Shown: positions 53,338-62,616 of the stretch, piece after piece | Layout of the letters: each line of letters begins with the position of its first letter | Position numbering within the stretch: the first letter of the stretch is position 1 | NCBI GenBank assembly: GCA_002021875.1 | Contig: CP018627.1 | Coordinates: 310,001-374,000 of the forward strand | Source: Streptomyces hygroscopicus | GTDB taxonomy: Bacteria; Actinomycetota; Actinomycetes; Streptomycetales; Streptomycetaceae | DNA: 64,000 bases | Reading direction: 5' to 3' | Program-made: the position numbers and the translations under genes | The notes under the pieces: model-generated | The model's database searches: none | What the model saw: the letters and a program-made list of their open reading frames with translations, nothing else | What the model was told of the DNA's origin: nothing

Positions 53338-54033
53338 TCACGGTAGCTGGCGGCCGCGGCCGTCGTCGTAGGGAACGCCGACCTTGGCGGCCAGGCCGGA
53401 GATCAACAGCTCCAGGCCGTACTGGAACTCCGCGTCGTCATCGCTGTCGGCCAGATGGGGCGCGGTCGCGGTCAGAAGTGGGTCGCCGGAGGCCGCGATG
53501 GCTTCGGTGCGCTGCTGGACCTGGTCGCTGTCCATGGCGCCCAGATAGATGGCGTACCCCAGATCGCGCATGATCGAGCCGACCACGAAGGCGGTGTAGC
53601 CGCGCAGGGCGTGGACCATCTCCTCGGGGTCGAGGCGGAGTTCGTCGAAACAGGACAGCGTGGAGCGGATGGCTTCCAGGGCGGCGGGCGACTGCGTGGG
53701 CCGGGTCAGCACCAGGGGGAACGCCTTCGGGTGCTGCTTGGCGGCGGCGCGGAAGGCGGCGGCGTGGGCCCGGATCCGCTCCTGCCATGTTCCGTCCTCC
53801 TGCTCGGGAAAGGCGATACCGGCCAGCAGCGCTTCGGCGACGCCGTCGAGAAGGGCGCCCTTGTTCGGTACGTGGCTGTAGAGCGACATGTTCTCGATGT
53901 CGAGCTCGGTTGCCAGTTTGCGCAGGGAGAAGGCGTCGGGGCCGTCGCGGTCGATCATCGCCACCGCTGCCGCGATCACCTTTTCGCGGGTCAGGCCGAG
54001 CCGCCTGCCACGGCCGGTTCCTCGCGCCGTCAT
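53338..54033 (-). CDS. TetR family transcriptional regulator
   Basis: Regulator of 231 residues: helix-turn-helix at 14-60 (VIAAAVAMIDRDGPDAFSLR, LATELDIENMSLYSHVPNKG) and a TetR_C_1-type C-terminal domain with RGYTAFVVGSIMRDLGYAIY. It belongs to the group with GALLDGVAEALL after the DNA-binding domain. Divergent from the MBL-SnoaL-MBL operon across an operator that overlaps that operon's promoter. Confidence 0.9.
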   Translation of the reverse strand: MTARGTGRGRRLGLTREKVIAAAVAMIDRDGPDAFSLRKLATELDIENMSLYSHVPNKGALLDGVAEALLAGIAFPEQEDGTWQERIRAHAAAFRAAAKQHPKAFPLVLTRPTQSPAALEAIRSTLSCFDELRLDPEEMVHALRGYTAFVVGSIMRDLGYAIYLGAMDSDQVQQRTEAIAASGDPLLTATAPHLADSDDDAEFQYGLELLISGLAAKVGVPYDDGRGRQLP

Positions 54034-54046
54034 GCGTCACCTTCCC

Positions 54047-54076
54047 TTGACATCACTTGCGTCGCAAGTCTAGCGT
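54047..54076 (+). promoter_or_regulatory. Promoter with embedded TetR operator
   Basis: TTGACA (54047-54052), 18-nt spacer, TAGCGT (54071-54076). The spacer is almost filled by the perfect 15-bp dyad ACTTGCGTCGCAAGT (54055-54069), so a bound repressor would block RNA polymerase. A smaller dyad AAGTGTCACTT lies further downstream. Confidence 0.75.
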
Positions 54077-54159
54077 CCCGACCCACAAAACATGCGGTGC
54101 AAGTGTCACTTTGAGTGATCGCACTGGGTTCACGAGCCGACCAGGGAAGGACCCGATCG

Positions 54160-55263
54160 TTGAAGCTCGCCTGGCAGGACACCGACGTCCTCGACATGCC
54201 CACGCTCGGCACCCCGATCACCACCCTCGGCGGCCTCGAGGACATACCCGGCGGCTACGGCGCACAGCTCAGGTGGGCCCGAACGCGGGCGAAGGCGCTG
54301 CGTACCGAGTTCGCGGCGACCGGTACCCCGGACAGCGTGACCACCTGCGACCTGGTGACCCTGCCCTATCCGACGAGGTTCGGGCTCTTCCGTGCCTCCC
54401 GGGCCATCGCCCCGTTCCTCGCCATCACCAACCGCATGCTCGTCGTCCGCTGGACCGAGAGCGACGGGCGGCGACGGGTGCTCCTGTTCGAGCCGAGCGA
54501 TGTCCAACTCGGCCGAAACACCCCGTACTTCGCCGCACTGTCCCGCCGTACACCTGGCCCGGTGCGATCCCTGATGGTCACCGAACACGGCACGGTCCTC
54601 GGACACCTGGCCGGGCTCGGCATCGCGCCCGAGGACGTGGACTATCTCCTCTTCGACCACCTGCACACCCAGGACCTGCGCCGGTGGATCGGCACCAGCA
54701 CACCCCAGCCGGACTTCGGCGACGGTCCCCTCGAGCCGGTCTTCCCCCACGCCAAGGTGATCGTGCAACGGCGTGAACTGCTGGCCATGTCCGAGCTCCA
54801 CCCGCTTCAGCAGCCCTGGTACCAGCCCGATGCCTACCGGGATGTGCGGCCCGAAGCCTTTCTCGCCGTCGACGGCTCGCTGCTCCTCGGCCCCGGTGTC
54901 GCGGTGATCGCCACCCCCGGCCACGTTCTGGGCAACCAGACCCTCCTGCTGAACACTTCCAGCGGCATCTGGGCGTCCAGCGAGAACGCCATCGCCGCCG
55001 AGTGCCTGACCCCCGAGCACTCTCGCATGCCCGGCATCGCCCGCTGGGCCCGTGCCTGGCAGCAGGAGGTCGTCCTGAACGCCAACACCATCGAGACGAC
55101 CGCCGAGCAGTACAACTCGCTCGTCATCGAGAAGACACTCGTCGACCACTCCCAGGCCGGCCCCCGCTTCCTGCAGTTCTTCCCCTCCAGCGAGCTGACC
55201 GCCGCCTGGACCAATCCCGGCACCAGCCCCACCTTCACCCACAAGGCAGTGACCCACCGATGA
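54160..55263 (+). CDS. MBL-fold protein with altered metal motif
   Basis: Protein of 367 residues. [20 protein letters not shown] takes the place of the HxHxDH motif, reading HxHxxD with no final His. [20 protein letters not shown] keeps the TPGH ligand, and the Asp ligand position reads Glu in [11 protein letters not shown]. It may bind a single metal or have lost hydrolase activity. I chose TTG at 54160 because GGAAGG precedes it; a GTG 45 nt upstream in frame is an alternative. First gene of the TetR-controlled operon. Confidence 0.75.
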   Translation: MKLAWQDTDVLDMPTLGTPITTLGGLEDIPGGYGAQLRWARTRAKALRTEFAATGTPDSVTTCDLVTLPYPTRFGLFRASRAIAPFLAITNRMLVVRWTESDGRRRVLLFEPSDVQLGRNTPYFAALSRRTPGPVRSLMVTEHGTVLGHLAGLGIAPEDVDYLLFDHLHTQDLRRWIGTSTPQPDFGDGPLEPVFPHAKVIVQRRELLAMSELHPLQQPWYQPDAYRDVRPEAFLAVDGSLLLGPGVAVIATPGHVLGNQTLLLNTSSGIWASSENAIAAECLTPEHSRMPGIARWARAWQQEVVLNANTIETTAEQYNSLVIEKTLVDHSQAGPRFLQFFPSSELTAAWTNPGTSPTFTHKAVTHR

Positions 55264-55823
55264 CCACCGTGCTCAGCGACGAGATCCGCGCGTCCCGCCA
55301 GAAGCTGGTCCTGGACCACTTCCACGACGAGGTCCGCCAGGAGTGGGACGACGTCCTGGCCACCTTCCCTCATCCGCGCTACGAACTGATCCCCACCATG
55401 ACGGTCCACGACGGCGACACGGCCGTACGCGGCTACTACCGCGACAGCCGCCACGCCTTTCCCGACCAGGACCACGAGATCATCGCCCTGCGCCACAGCG
55501 ACGACGCCGTGATCGTCGAATTCTGGCTGCTGGGCACGCACCTCGGCCCGCTGGGCGCGATCCCGCCCACCGGAAACCGCTTCCGGGTCCGCATGACCGC
55601 GTACTTCATCTTCGACGACAACGGAGACGGCGGCGAGAACCTCGTCTGCGAGCGGGTCTACTTCGACAGCCTCACGCTGCTGAAACAGCTGCTCGGCGGC
55701 CTGAACCTGCGCAACCCGCGCAACTGGCTCCTGGCCGTCCGCTGCCTGCGCGGACTCCTCAAGGAAGCCGGCGGCACCCCACACCCCACCCTCGTCAACA
55801 CGCCGAAGGCCGACCTGTCGTGA
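55260..55823 (+). CDS. SnoaL-like (NTF2-fold) protein
   Basis: Protein of 187 residues of the NTF2-like/SnoaL type: [40 protein letters not shown] and [20 protein letters not shown] with [20 protein letters not shown] match the polyketide-cyclase/ester-hydrolase-like family. A C-terminal helical extension of about 50 residues is extra. Start ATGA overlaps the previous stop. It may cyclise, isomerise or bind a lipophilic small molecule. Confidence 0.78.
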   Translation: MTTVLSDEIRASRQKLVLDHFHDEVRQEWDDVLATFPHPRYELIPTMTVHDGDTAVRGYYRDSRHAFPDQDHEIIALRHSDDAVIVEFWLLGTHLGPLGAIPPTGNRFRVRMTAYFIFDDNGDGGENLVCERVYFDSLTLLKQLLGGLNLRNPRNWLLAVRCLRGLLKEAGGTPHPTLVNTPKADLS

Positions 55824-56617
55824 AGGTCCACCACCTCAACTGCGGCACCATGCATCTGCGCGGCGGACCGCGGCTGGTCTGTCACGTCCTCCTCCTCGAG
55901 ACGGACGCACAGGGACTCGTGCTCGTCGACTCCGGCTTCGGCCTCCTGGACACCGCCACCCCCGGCCGCCGCGTGGGCCCGGCCCGCCACTACATCAGAC
56001 CGGCCCTCGACCCCGAGGAAACCGCCGCCCGCCAGGTCGAACGGCTCGGCTTCCACCGCGACGACGTCCGCCACATCGTCCTCACCCACTTCGACTCCGA
56101 CCACATCGGCGGCCTCGCCGACTTTCCGCACGCCACCGTCCACGTCACCGCGGCCGAGGCACACGGCGCGATCCACGCCCCCTCCTGGCGCGAACGCCTC
56201 CGCTTCCGCCCCGCCCAGTGGGCCCACGGCCCGAGCATCGTCGAACACAGCCCGGACGGCGACACGTGGCGCGGATTCGCCGCCGCCAAGGAGCTCGACT
56301 CCGTCGCGCCCGGCATCGTCCTGATCTCCCTCCCCGGCCACACCCGCGGCCACGCCTGCGTCGCGGTCGACACCGGCACCCGCTGGATCCTCCACGCAGG
56401 CGACGCCTTCTACCACCCCGGCACCCTCGACGGCCGCGCCCCCGTGCCCGCGGCCCTCCGCGCCATGGAAACAGCCGTCGCGTACGACCTGGAACAGGTC
56501 CGCGCCAACCACGCCCGCCTCAGCGAGCTGCACCGGCGCGCGGAACCCGACCTGACGATCGTCTGCGCCCACGACCCGAGCCTGTACGAAGGGATGCGGG
56601 CCGGGCGGGCCGCGTGA
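55820..56617 (+). CDS. MBL-fold hydrolase, lactonase-like
   Basis: Protein of 265 residues: [14 protein letters not shown] at the start, [40 protein letters not shown] (HxDxDH, a natural variant of HxHxDH), [15 protein letters not shown] and [26 protein letters not shown] at the end. The pattern resembles N-acyl-homoserine-lactonase-type and related quorum-quenching hydrolases. GTG at 55820 overlaps the previous stop (GTGA). Confidence 0.85.
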   Translation: MKVHHLNCGTMHLRGGPRLVCHVLLLETDAQGLVLVDSGFGLLDTATPGRRVGPARHYIRPALDPEETAARQVERLGFHRDDVRHIVLTHFDSDHIGGLADFPHATVHVTAAEAHGAIHAPSWRERLRFRPAQWAHGPSIVEHSPDGDTWRGFAAAKELDSVAPGIVLISLPGHTRGHACVAVDTGTRWILHAGDAFYHPGTLDGRAPVPAALRAMETAVAYDLEQVRANHARLSELHRRAEPDLTIVCAHDPSLYEGMRAGRAA

Positions 56618-56660
56618 GCCCGCCCCTCACCGGCCTCACCGGGCCGGGACCCGTCACCGT

Positions 56661-58088
56661 TCAGCTGCCGGGCGTGAGCTCGAGCGTGTCGAGCACTCCG
56701 TACACCCCGAGGAACGCGATCGCCACGCTGCTCAGGACGAGGGCGGCGGTCAGCCAGGGGTTGGCGCGGAAGCGCGGCGGGACGCCGGTGTAACGCAGAC
56801 GCCAGACCGCGACCACGACCGCGAGCAGGAAGATGCCACCGCCGATGCCGCCGATCTGCACCATCAGGACCGGCGACTGGACCCACAGGAAGATGCACAT
56901 CCACACCGGAGGCAGACAGCAGGTGAGGATGCGGATGGTGCGCGTGCGCGAGCGCATGTCGTGCCAGTCGACCACTCCGAGCAGACCGAGGGTGTTGGTC
57001 CACAAGCGGGGGACGCTGGCCGACGAGGCGACCGTGACCGAGAAGAGGACGGCGATCGCACCGGCCAGGAAGAGGTACTCCGCCCACGGGCCGAGCGTGT
57101 CGGTGTAGATGTGCGACAGCGTGGTGATCATGTCGTTGCCCTCGGGCACCAGGCCCTGCGGGTGGAGCACCGAGGCGCCGATCACGTAGAAGGACAGGGT
57201 GCAGAGGGTGCACACGACCCAGGAGACGCCCACGTCGAGCCGCATGACCTTGAGCCAGCCCTCGGCCCGCCGGGCGCGCTGCTCGCTGCCGTCGTCCGGG
57301 CCGGTCCAGCGGGCGTAGCCCTTCTCCAGGCACCAGTAGGTGTACGTCGTCATCTCGTCGGCGCCGACACCGGTGATGCCGAACATGGCGAGCGCGATGC
57401 CGACCGTGCCCGCGGGTATCTCGAAGCTCAGTCCGCCGGCGAGCTGCTCGGTGCCGTACCCGAAGGCGGTGAACGGCAGGGCGAGGGCCAGGCCGACGGT
57501 GATGATCGTCTTGAGGGTGATGCCGATGACCTCGACCCGCTCGACGACGGGGTACTTGCCCGTCTGCAGGATGAGGATGGCGGCGCCGGTCACGATCAGG
57601 GCCCAGATCGTCAGCGACGATGTGCTCAGCGACGCGCCGTGGATCGGCAGCAGGATCGAGCAGGCCGCCGCGGTGCCGCCGATGATGCCGCCGCGCTGGA
57701 ACATCTTGGCGAAGTCCATGCCGATCCAGAGCCAGTTGATCCAGCTCAGCCGGCCGATCCGGGGGCCCACGTCGCGGAAGCCGTCGAGCGCGGGCCGGCC
57801 GTTGAGGATGGTCCAGCGGGCCAGCTCCATCTGCACCCACACCTTGACCGCGGTCGAGATGATCACCAGCCACAGCAACGCGAACCCGGCCTTCGCGCCG
57901 AGCGAAGTGGTGGTGATCAGTTCCCCGGAGCCGACGACGGCGGCGGACAGCACGAGCCCGGGGCCGAGGTGGCGCACTCGGCCGCGGAAGGTCTCGGGGG
58001 CCGGGCGGGCGTCTTCGGCGCGCAGGGCGTACGGGTCGGCCTGCGCGGGTGGCGGCGGCGCCGTGGCACCGTCGGTCGTGGTGGACAT
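56661..58088 (-). CDS. Nramp-fold transporter lacking the metal-binding motif
   Basis: Transporter of 475 residues with eleven predicted helices. It is clearly Nramp-related (GPGLVLSAAVVGSGELITTT at 42-61; AMFGITGVGADEMTTYTYW near the sixth helix), but the metal-binding DPGN of helix 1 is GSGEL here and the helix 6 MPH motif is replaced by VGADEM. Members with GSGEL sit in sugar-acid gene clusters and are unlikely to move divalent metals. Here it heads toward hydroxyacid dehydrogenase and aldolase genes, so it probably imports a four-carbon or similar acid. ATG at 58086-58088 follows AAGGATCC. Confidence 0.85.
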   Translation of the reverse strand: MSTTTDGATAPPPPAQADPYALRAEDARPAPETFRGRVRHLGPGLVLSAAVVGSGELITTTSLGAKAGFALLWLVIISTAVKVWVQMELARWTILNGRPALDGFRDVGPRIGRLSWINWLWIGMDFAKMFQRGGIIGGTAAACSILLPIHGASLSTSSLTIWALIVTGAAILILQTGKYPVVERVEVIGITLKTIITVGLALALPFTAFGYGTEQLAGGLSFEIPAGTVGIALAMFGITGVGADEMTTYTYWCLEKGYARWTGPDDGSEQRARRAEGWLKVMRLDVGVSWVVCTLCTLSFYVIGASVLHPQGLVPEGNDMITTLSHIYTDTLGPWAEYLFLAGAIAVLFSVTVASSASVPRLWTNTLGLLGVVDWHDMRSRTRTIRILTCCLPPVWMCIFLWVQSPVLMVQIGGIGGGIFLLAVVVAVWRLRYTGVPPRFRANPWLTAALVLSSVAIAFLGVYGVLDTLELTPGS

Positions 58089-58176
58089 ATCGGATCCTTA
58101 GGGGATCTTCCGGCGCCATCGCCGGTATCCGGAATGAGGAAAGGGGTCGTGTCGTGGTGCGGTGTGCGGTGGTGTC

Positions 58177-59130
58177 TCAGCGCGCCTGGTGGTGCGGCTC
58201 CTCGCCCGCCAGGACGCGGACGACGTCCTCGGCCACCATCGCGCCCATGGCCTGGTTGGCCTCGGGCGTGCAGGCGGCCATGTGGGAGGTGAGGAGGGTG
58301 CGCGGGGCCTCGCGCAGCGGGTGGTCGGCGGGCAGGGGTTCGGTGCTGAACGCGTCGAGGGCCGCGGCCCCGAGGTGCCCGGAGCCGAGCAGCTCGGCGA
58401 GCGCGCGTTCGTCGACGAGGCCGCCGCGCGCGGCGTTGACCAGGATCGCGCCCGGCTTCATCGCCGCCAGGCGGGCGTGGTCGAGCAGCGGGGTGCCGGA
58501 CGGGTCGGGCGGAGTGTGCAGGCTGACGGCATCGGCGCGCGCCAGCAGGGCGTCGAGCGCGGCCGGTTCGGCGCCGTGCGCACGGACGTCGGCCTCGGAG
58601 ACGTACGGGTCGTGGGCGAGCGGCTCCATCCCGAAGGCGCGGGCGTAGCCGGCCAGCAGGCGGCCGATGCGGCCGAAGCCGATGATGCCCAGCGTCTTGC
58701 CGTGCAGCTCGGGGCCGAACAGCTTCGGCCAGCCGCCCGCCGCCACCGCGCTGTGCGAGGTGGCGAGGGAGCGGGTCGCGGACAGCAGCAGGCCGAAGGT
58801 GTACTCCGCCACCGCGCGCGAGTTGCTGCCCGGCGCGCACACCACGGGTATCGCGCGCGCGTGGGCGGCGGCCACGTCGATGGTGTCGACGCCGACGCCG
58901 TGCTTGGCGATCACCTTGAGGCGGGGCGCGGCGTCCATCACCTCGGGGGTGATCGGGTCCATGCCGACGATCAGCGCATCCGCCTCGGCCGCGTGCTGAA
59001 GCAGTTCGGCGGTGGGCAGCGCGGCGTCCTCGCGGGGGCGCAGGGGACCCGCTCCGGCCTCCTCCAGGATCTGCCAGGGGCGCGCCGAATGCCGGGCGAA
59101 GGTGGGCGTGGTGATGAGCGTGGTCGGCAT
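58177..59130 (-). CDS. D-2-hydroxyacid/phosphoglycerate-type dehydrogenase
   Basis: NAD-dependent dehydrogenase of 317 residues: KHGVGVDTIDVAAA, nucleotide site LGIIGFGRIGRLLAGYARAF, catalytic Arg in NAARGGLVDERAL, Glu in DAFSTEPLPADHPL, His in TSHMAACTPEAN. It resembles SerA-like enzymes that act on sugar-acid phosphates. ATG at 59128-59130 shares its A with the stop of the aldolase gene (TGATG). Confidence 0.9.
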   Translation of the reverse strand: MPTTLITTPTFARHSARPWQILEEAGAGPLRPREDAALPTAELLQHAAEADALIVGMDPITPEVMDAAPRLKVIAKHGVGVDTIDVAAAHARAIPVVCAPGSNSRAVAEYTFGLLLSATRSLATSHSAVAAGGWPKLFGPELHGKTLGIIGFGRIGRLLAGYARAFGMEPLAHDPYVSEADVRAHGAEPAALDALLARADAVSLHTPPDPSGTPLLDHARLAAMKPGAILVNAARGGLVDERALAELLGSGHLGAAALDAFSTEPLPADHPLREAPRTLLTSHMAACTPEANQAMGAMVAEDVVRVLAGEEPHHQAR

Positions 59131-59915
59131 CAGCGGGCCTCGCCGCGTGCCGCCTGAAGGTGGGACGTCGCGATCTGCTGCAGGTGCACGACGTCGGCCG
59201 CGACCGTGGCGAATGTGAAGCCCTCGGCGAGGCGACGGGCGGCGCTCTCGCCGTCGGCGTTGTGAATGCCGGCCGCGATGCCCGCCGCCTCGGCCGCCTT
59301 GCGGACGCGGGCGAGGGCCTGCTCGAACTCGTCCTGTACGGAGGAGTCGGTGGACGTCGCGCCGCCGATGGCCAGGCGCAGGTCGGACGGGCCGACGTAG
59401 ACGCCGTCCAGGCCCGGGGTCGCGCAGATCTCCTCGACGTTGGCCAGGCCGTCGGCCGTCTCGATCATCGCGAGGACGGCGGTCTGGTCGTGCGTGTCGG
59501 CCGGGTTCGGGCCGATGCGCAGCTGGGCACGCATCGGGCCGTACGAGCGGCGGCCCAGCGGCGGGTAGCGGACGGCGGCGACGGCGTCGGCGGCGTCCTG
59601 GGCGTTGTCGATCAGCGGGACGATCACGGCGCTCGCGCCCGCGTCGAGCGCCTTGCCGATGTAGGTGAGGTCGTTGGCCTCGACGCGCACCATGCCGACG
59701 GCGGTGCTGCCCTTGGTGTCGGTGGCGAGGAGGTTGTGCAGCATGCCCTGGTAGCCGAAGAGGCCGTGCTGGGCGTCGAAGGCCAGGTAGTCGTAGCCGA
59801 CGCGGGCGAGGCGCTCGGCGGCGACCGGCGAGTCGAGCAACGACCAGTAGCCGATGAGCCGCTCGCGATTGCGCAGCGCGGCGACGAACTGGGCGGAGGT
59901 GCGGCCGGTGGCCAT
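59130..59915 (-). CDS. HpcH/HpaI-type class II aldolase
   Basis: Aldolase/citrate-lyase family protein of 261 residues: YDYLAFDAQHGLFGYQGMLH, GASAVIVPLIDNAQDA, AMIETADGLANVEEICATPG (metal-binding Glu), and LDGVYVGPSDLRLAIGG. Members cleave 2-keto-3-deoxy acids to pyruvate or glyoxylate plus aldehyde. Fits the four-carbon acid locus as the last cleavage step. ATG at 59913-59915 follows AGGGAGACACCC. Confidence 0.9.
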   Translation of the reverse strand: MATGRTSAQFVAALRNRERLIGYWSLLDSPVAAERLARVGYDYLAFDAQHGLFGYQGMLHNLLATDTKGSTAVGMVRVEANDLTYIGKALDAGASAVIVPLIDNAQDAADAVAAVRYPPLGRRSYGPMRAQLRIGPNPADTHDQTAVLAMIETADGLANVEEICATPGLDGVYVGPSDLRLAIGGATSTDSSVQDEFEQALARVRKAAEAAGIAAGIHNADGESAARRLAEGFTFATVAADVVHLQQIATSHLQAARGEAR

Positions 59916-59954
59916 GGGTGTCTCCCTTGCGACGTTGCGAGGTGGGTGGCGGGG

Positions 59955-60935
59955 TCAGCGGTTGTAGGCGGGCATCGGGCCGCGCAGACGGGCGCCGACC
60001 TCGTCGCAGGCGGCCACGACATCCACGGGCAGCGGGCCCGCGGACGCGGCGGCGATATTGGCCTTCAGGTGCTCGACCTTGGAGCCGCCGAGCAGCAGCG
60101 CGTCGGTGGAGGGCCGGGACAGCAGCCAGCGCAGGGCCAGGTCGGTCAGCGGCAGGCCCGCCTCGGAGGCGATGCGGGTGAGGTCGGTGACGGCGCGGAA
60201 CAAGTCCTCGTTCCAGTACCGCTCGCGGTACATCACGGCCAGCTTGGAGTCGCCGAAGCGCCCGTCGCCCGGGGCCTGCTCGAAACGGTGGCGGCCGGTG
60301 AGCAGGCCGCCGCCGAGCGGGTTGTAGACCATCGTGCGCAGTCCGGTGGTGGCGGCGTACTCCGTGAACTCCTCCTCGATACGGCGCGCGAGGAGATTGT
60401 GGAGCTGCTGGGCGACGACGGGGCGGGGTGCGCCGACCTCGTCGGCCACCCGGTTCAGCTCGGCGATCTGCCACGCGGCGAAGTTGGAGACGCCGAGGGC
60501 GAGGACCTTGCCCGCCCGTACGAACTCGGCGATGGTCGCCAGGGTCTCGGTGAGCGGTGTCCTGCGGTCCGGCTGGTGCAGGTAGAAGAGATCGACGCGG
60601 TCGGTGCCCAAGCGCTTGAGGCTCCCGTCGAGCGCGGCGCGCAGGCCCTCGGGGGAGAGCGGCGCGTGCTCGCCCTGGTCGGGGTGCGGAATGCCGGCCT
60701 TGGTGGCGAGGACCACCTGGTCGCGGCGGCCGGGCAGCAGCTCGGCGAGGATGCGCTCGCTCTCACCGCCCGCGTAGCCGTTGGCCGTGTCCACGCCGGT
60801 GATGCCCGCGTCGAGCGCGGCGTCCACCATCGCGGCGGCCGTCGCGCGGTCGGCGGTGTCGCCGAAGGTCATCGTCCCGAGGACGAGCGGGGACAACGGG
60901 ACGGGCACGTGCGGGAGTGCGAGGCCGACGGTCAC
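59955..60935 (-). CDS. Aldo/keto reductase
   Basis: NADPH-dependent reductase of 326 residues with the (beta/alpha)8 fold. Catalytic Asp and Tyr in GVDTANGYAGGESERIL, Lys in VVLATKAGIPHPD, His in FYLHQPDRRTPL. The cofactor end is LLSRPSTDALLLGGSKVEHL. It would reduce the aldehyde or keto group of the sugar-acid intermediate. First gene of the minus-strand half of this locus, downstream of the shared operator. Confidence 0.92.
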   Translation of the reverse strand: MTVGLALPHVPVPLSPLVLGTMTFGDTADRATAAAMVDAALDAGITGVDTANGYAGGESERILAELLPGRRDQVVLATKAGIPHPDQGEHAPLSPEGLRAALDGSLKRLGTDRVDLFYLHQPDRRTPLTETLATIAEFVRAGKVLALGVSNFAAWQIAELNRVADEVGAPRPVVAQQLHNLLARRIEEEFTEYAATTGLRTMVYNPLGGGLLTGRHRFEQAPGDGRFGDSKLAVMYRERYWNEDLFRAVTDLTRIASEAGLPLTDLALRWLLSRPSTDALLLGGSKVEHLKANIAAASAGPLPVDVVAACDEVGARLRGPMPAYNR

Positions 60936-61236
60936 GGCGGGTTCCTTCCGAGGCGGGTGGTGCGGGTGATGCGTGGTGCTGGTCGTGCGTAATGCCGGTC
61001 GTGCGGGTGATGCGGTCGTACTCGTAGGCGATCACATGCGTGATGTGCGCATTGCGGGTGGCACCGTACGGCTACCCGGCCTCGACCGGTCGCCGCGGTG
61101 GTTCCCGCCGGCGCGCTCCGCCGCGACCGGGTGTGGTGCGATGCGATGTGCTGTGTAAGCCGGTCCGCGTCGCGTCCACGAAGGCGACCACGGTCCACGG
61201 GTGACGGCCGTCGGCGCCATGGGAACGCTCGCACGG

Positions 61237-61276
61237 TTGCGTAAATCACGCAAGATCTATCGCGCAGTTCACGCAA
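61237..61276. promoter_or_regulatory. Operator of the four-carbon acid locus
   Basis: Perfect dyad TTGCGTAAATCACGCAA (61237-61253) followed by the half-site TCACGCAA at 61269-61276, 23 bp from the first ACGCAA. It sits in the 401-nt divergent gap about 60-100 nt before the kinase. No regulator gene for it is visible in the window. The rest of the gap has short GTGCGGGTGATGC repeats of unknown meaning. Confidence 0.6.
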
Positions 61277-61336
61277 TATATGTCATGATCCTCACCGGGC
61301 CGCCTACGCCGGGCGCGCCCGAGGAGGTTCGATCCC

Positions 61337-62605
61337 GTGGCTTCCCCGCCCCCACCGCCGCTTCCATCCGCCCCGCCGCCCGTGCTGCCGTACGTCGTCG
61401 CGCTCGCGGACGACCTGTCCGGCGCGGCCGAGACCGCCCGCGCGCTCGGCGGTCCCGTCCGTCTGTCGCTCGACGCCGCTGACGTGGCCGGGACCGCTGC
61501 CGCGCACGACCTCGTCGTGGACCTGGACACCCGGCACCTGCCGCCCGCGGACGCGGCACACGCCGTGCGGACGGCGCTGCGCGCGGCGCGGGCCGACCCG
61601 CCTCCCCTGCTGTACAAGAAGGTCGACTCACAGCTGCGCGGCCGTCTCGCCGCGGAGGCCGCCGCCTACGCCGAGGGCGCCGAGGCCGTCGTCGCCCCCG
61701 CGCTGCCCGCGGCCCGGCGCACCGTGATCAGCGGCGTCGTGCATATGAACGGCGTTCCACTGCACCACACGGACGGCTGGCGGGCGGAACGCGCGTCCGC
61801 GCCCCGCTCGCTGCCCGAGGCGCTGTCCGGTCTGCCGATCCGTACGATCCCCCTCGACGTCGTACGGTCCGTACCCGCCGCACTGGACGCGGCGTTCCGG
61901 CGGATCGCCGCGTCCGGTGCGCATCCCGCTCCGGACGCCGAGACCGACGCCGACCTGGATGCGGTGGCCGCGGCGGCGCTGCGGCTCGGCCCCGGATTCC
62001 GGCTCCTGGGCAGCGGTGGTCTGGCGGCCGCGCTCGGACGCGCGCTGCCGCGTCCCGCTGCCGCCGCGCCCCCGCCCATGCTCGAGCGGGACCACACCCC
62101 GTTGCTCTTCGTCGTGGGGACCGCCGAGCCCGGCGCGGTTGCGCAGATCGCGCGCCTCACCGTGCTCGGCGCGCGCCACGTGCCGCTGGACCCGGCCGAC
62201 GTGGCGGCGGGCACGGTCCGTCTGCCGCCCGCAGCCGCCGCTCCCTCCTTGACCGTGTTGTCCATCGACGGTTCAGCGGGCCCGCGCCCCGGCGCGGGGC
62301 GGGCCCTCAGCACCGCCCTGGGTGCGCTCGCCGCCACCTGCCCGGGCCGCCCCGACCTCGTCCTGACCGGCGGCGAGACCGCCCGCACCACCTTGGACGC
62401 CCTGGGCATCCGGGAGTTGGAACCGCTCGGCGAGATCCACCACGGCGCCGTCCACTCCCGCACCCCCGACGGCCGCCACGTCGTCACCCGCCCCGGCAGC
62501 TACGGCGGCGAGGACTCGCTGCTGCGCATCGCTGTCGCGCTGCGGCCCCGCCTGGCCGCCTCCACGGCAGCCACCCGAACCTGTCACCGTCCGCCTCCCG
62601 CCTAG
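61337..62605 (+). CDS. Four-carbon acid sugar kinase (OtnK/DUF1537 family)
   Basis: Kinase of 422 residues: ALADDLSGAAETARALGGP near the N-terminus, LLYKKVDSQLRGRLAAEA (family KxDSxLRG), and C-terminal LVLTGGETARTTLDALGIRE with VTRPGSYGGEDSLL. It phosphorylates erythronate, threonate or tetronate at C4 and works with PdxA2/HpaI-like enzymes. GTG at 61337 follows GAGGAGG; the product is the probable substrate of the next gene. Confidence 0.9.
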   Translation: MASPPPPPLPSAPPPVLPYVVALADDLSGAAETARALGGPVRLSLDAADVAGTAAAHDLVVDLDTRHLPPADAAHAVRTALRAARADPPPLLYKKVDSQLRGRLAAEAAAYAEGAEAVVAPALPAARRTVISGVVHMNGVPLHHTDGWRAERASAPRSLPEALSGLPIRTIPLDVVRSVPAALDAAFRRIAASGAHPAPDAETDADLDAVAAAALRLGPGFRLLGSGGLAAALGRALPRPAAAAPPPMLERDHTPLLFVVGTAEPGAVAQIARLTVLGARHVPLDPADVAAGTVRLPPAAAAPSLTVLSIDGSAGPRPGAGRALSTALGALAATCPGRPDLVLTGGETARTTLDALGIRELEPLGEIHHGAVHSRTPDGRHVVTRPGSYGGEDSLLRIAVALRPRLAASTAATRTCHRPPPA

Positions 62606-62616
62606 GAGCTGTTCTC

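Noticed and set aside
60936..61100. GTGCGGGTGATGC-like repeats in the divergent gap considered as a repeat array
   Set aside because: Irregular spacing and few copies; not a CRISPR or iteron array.
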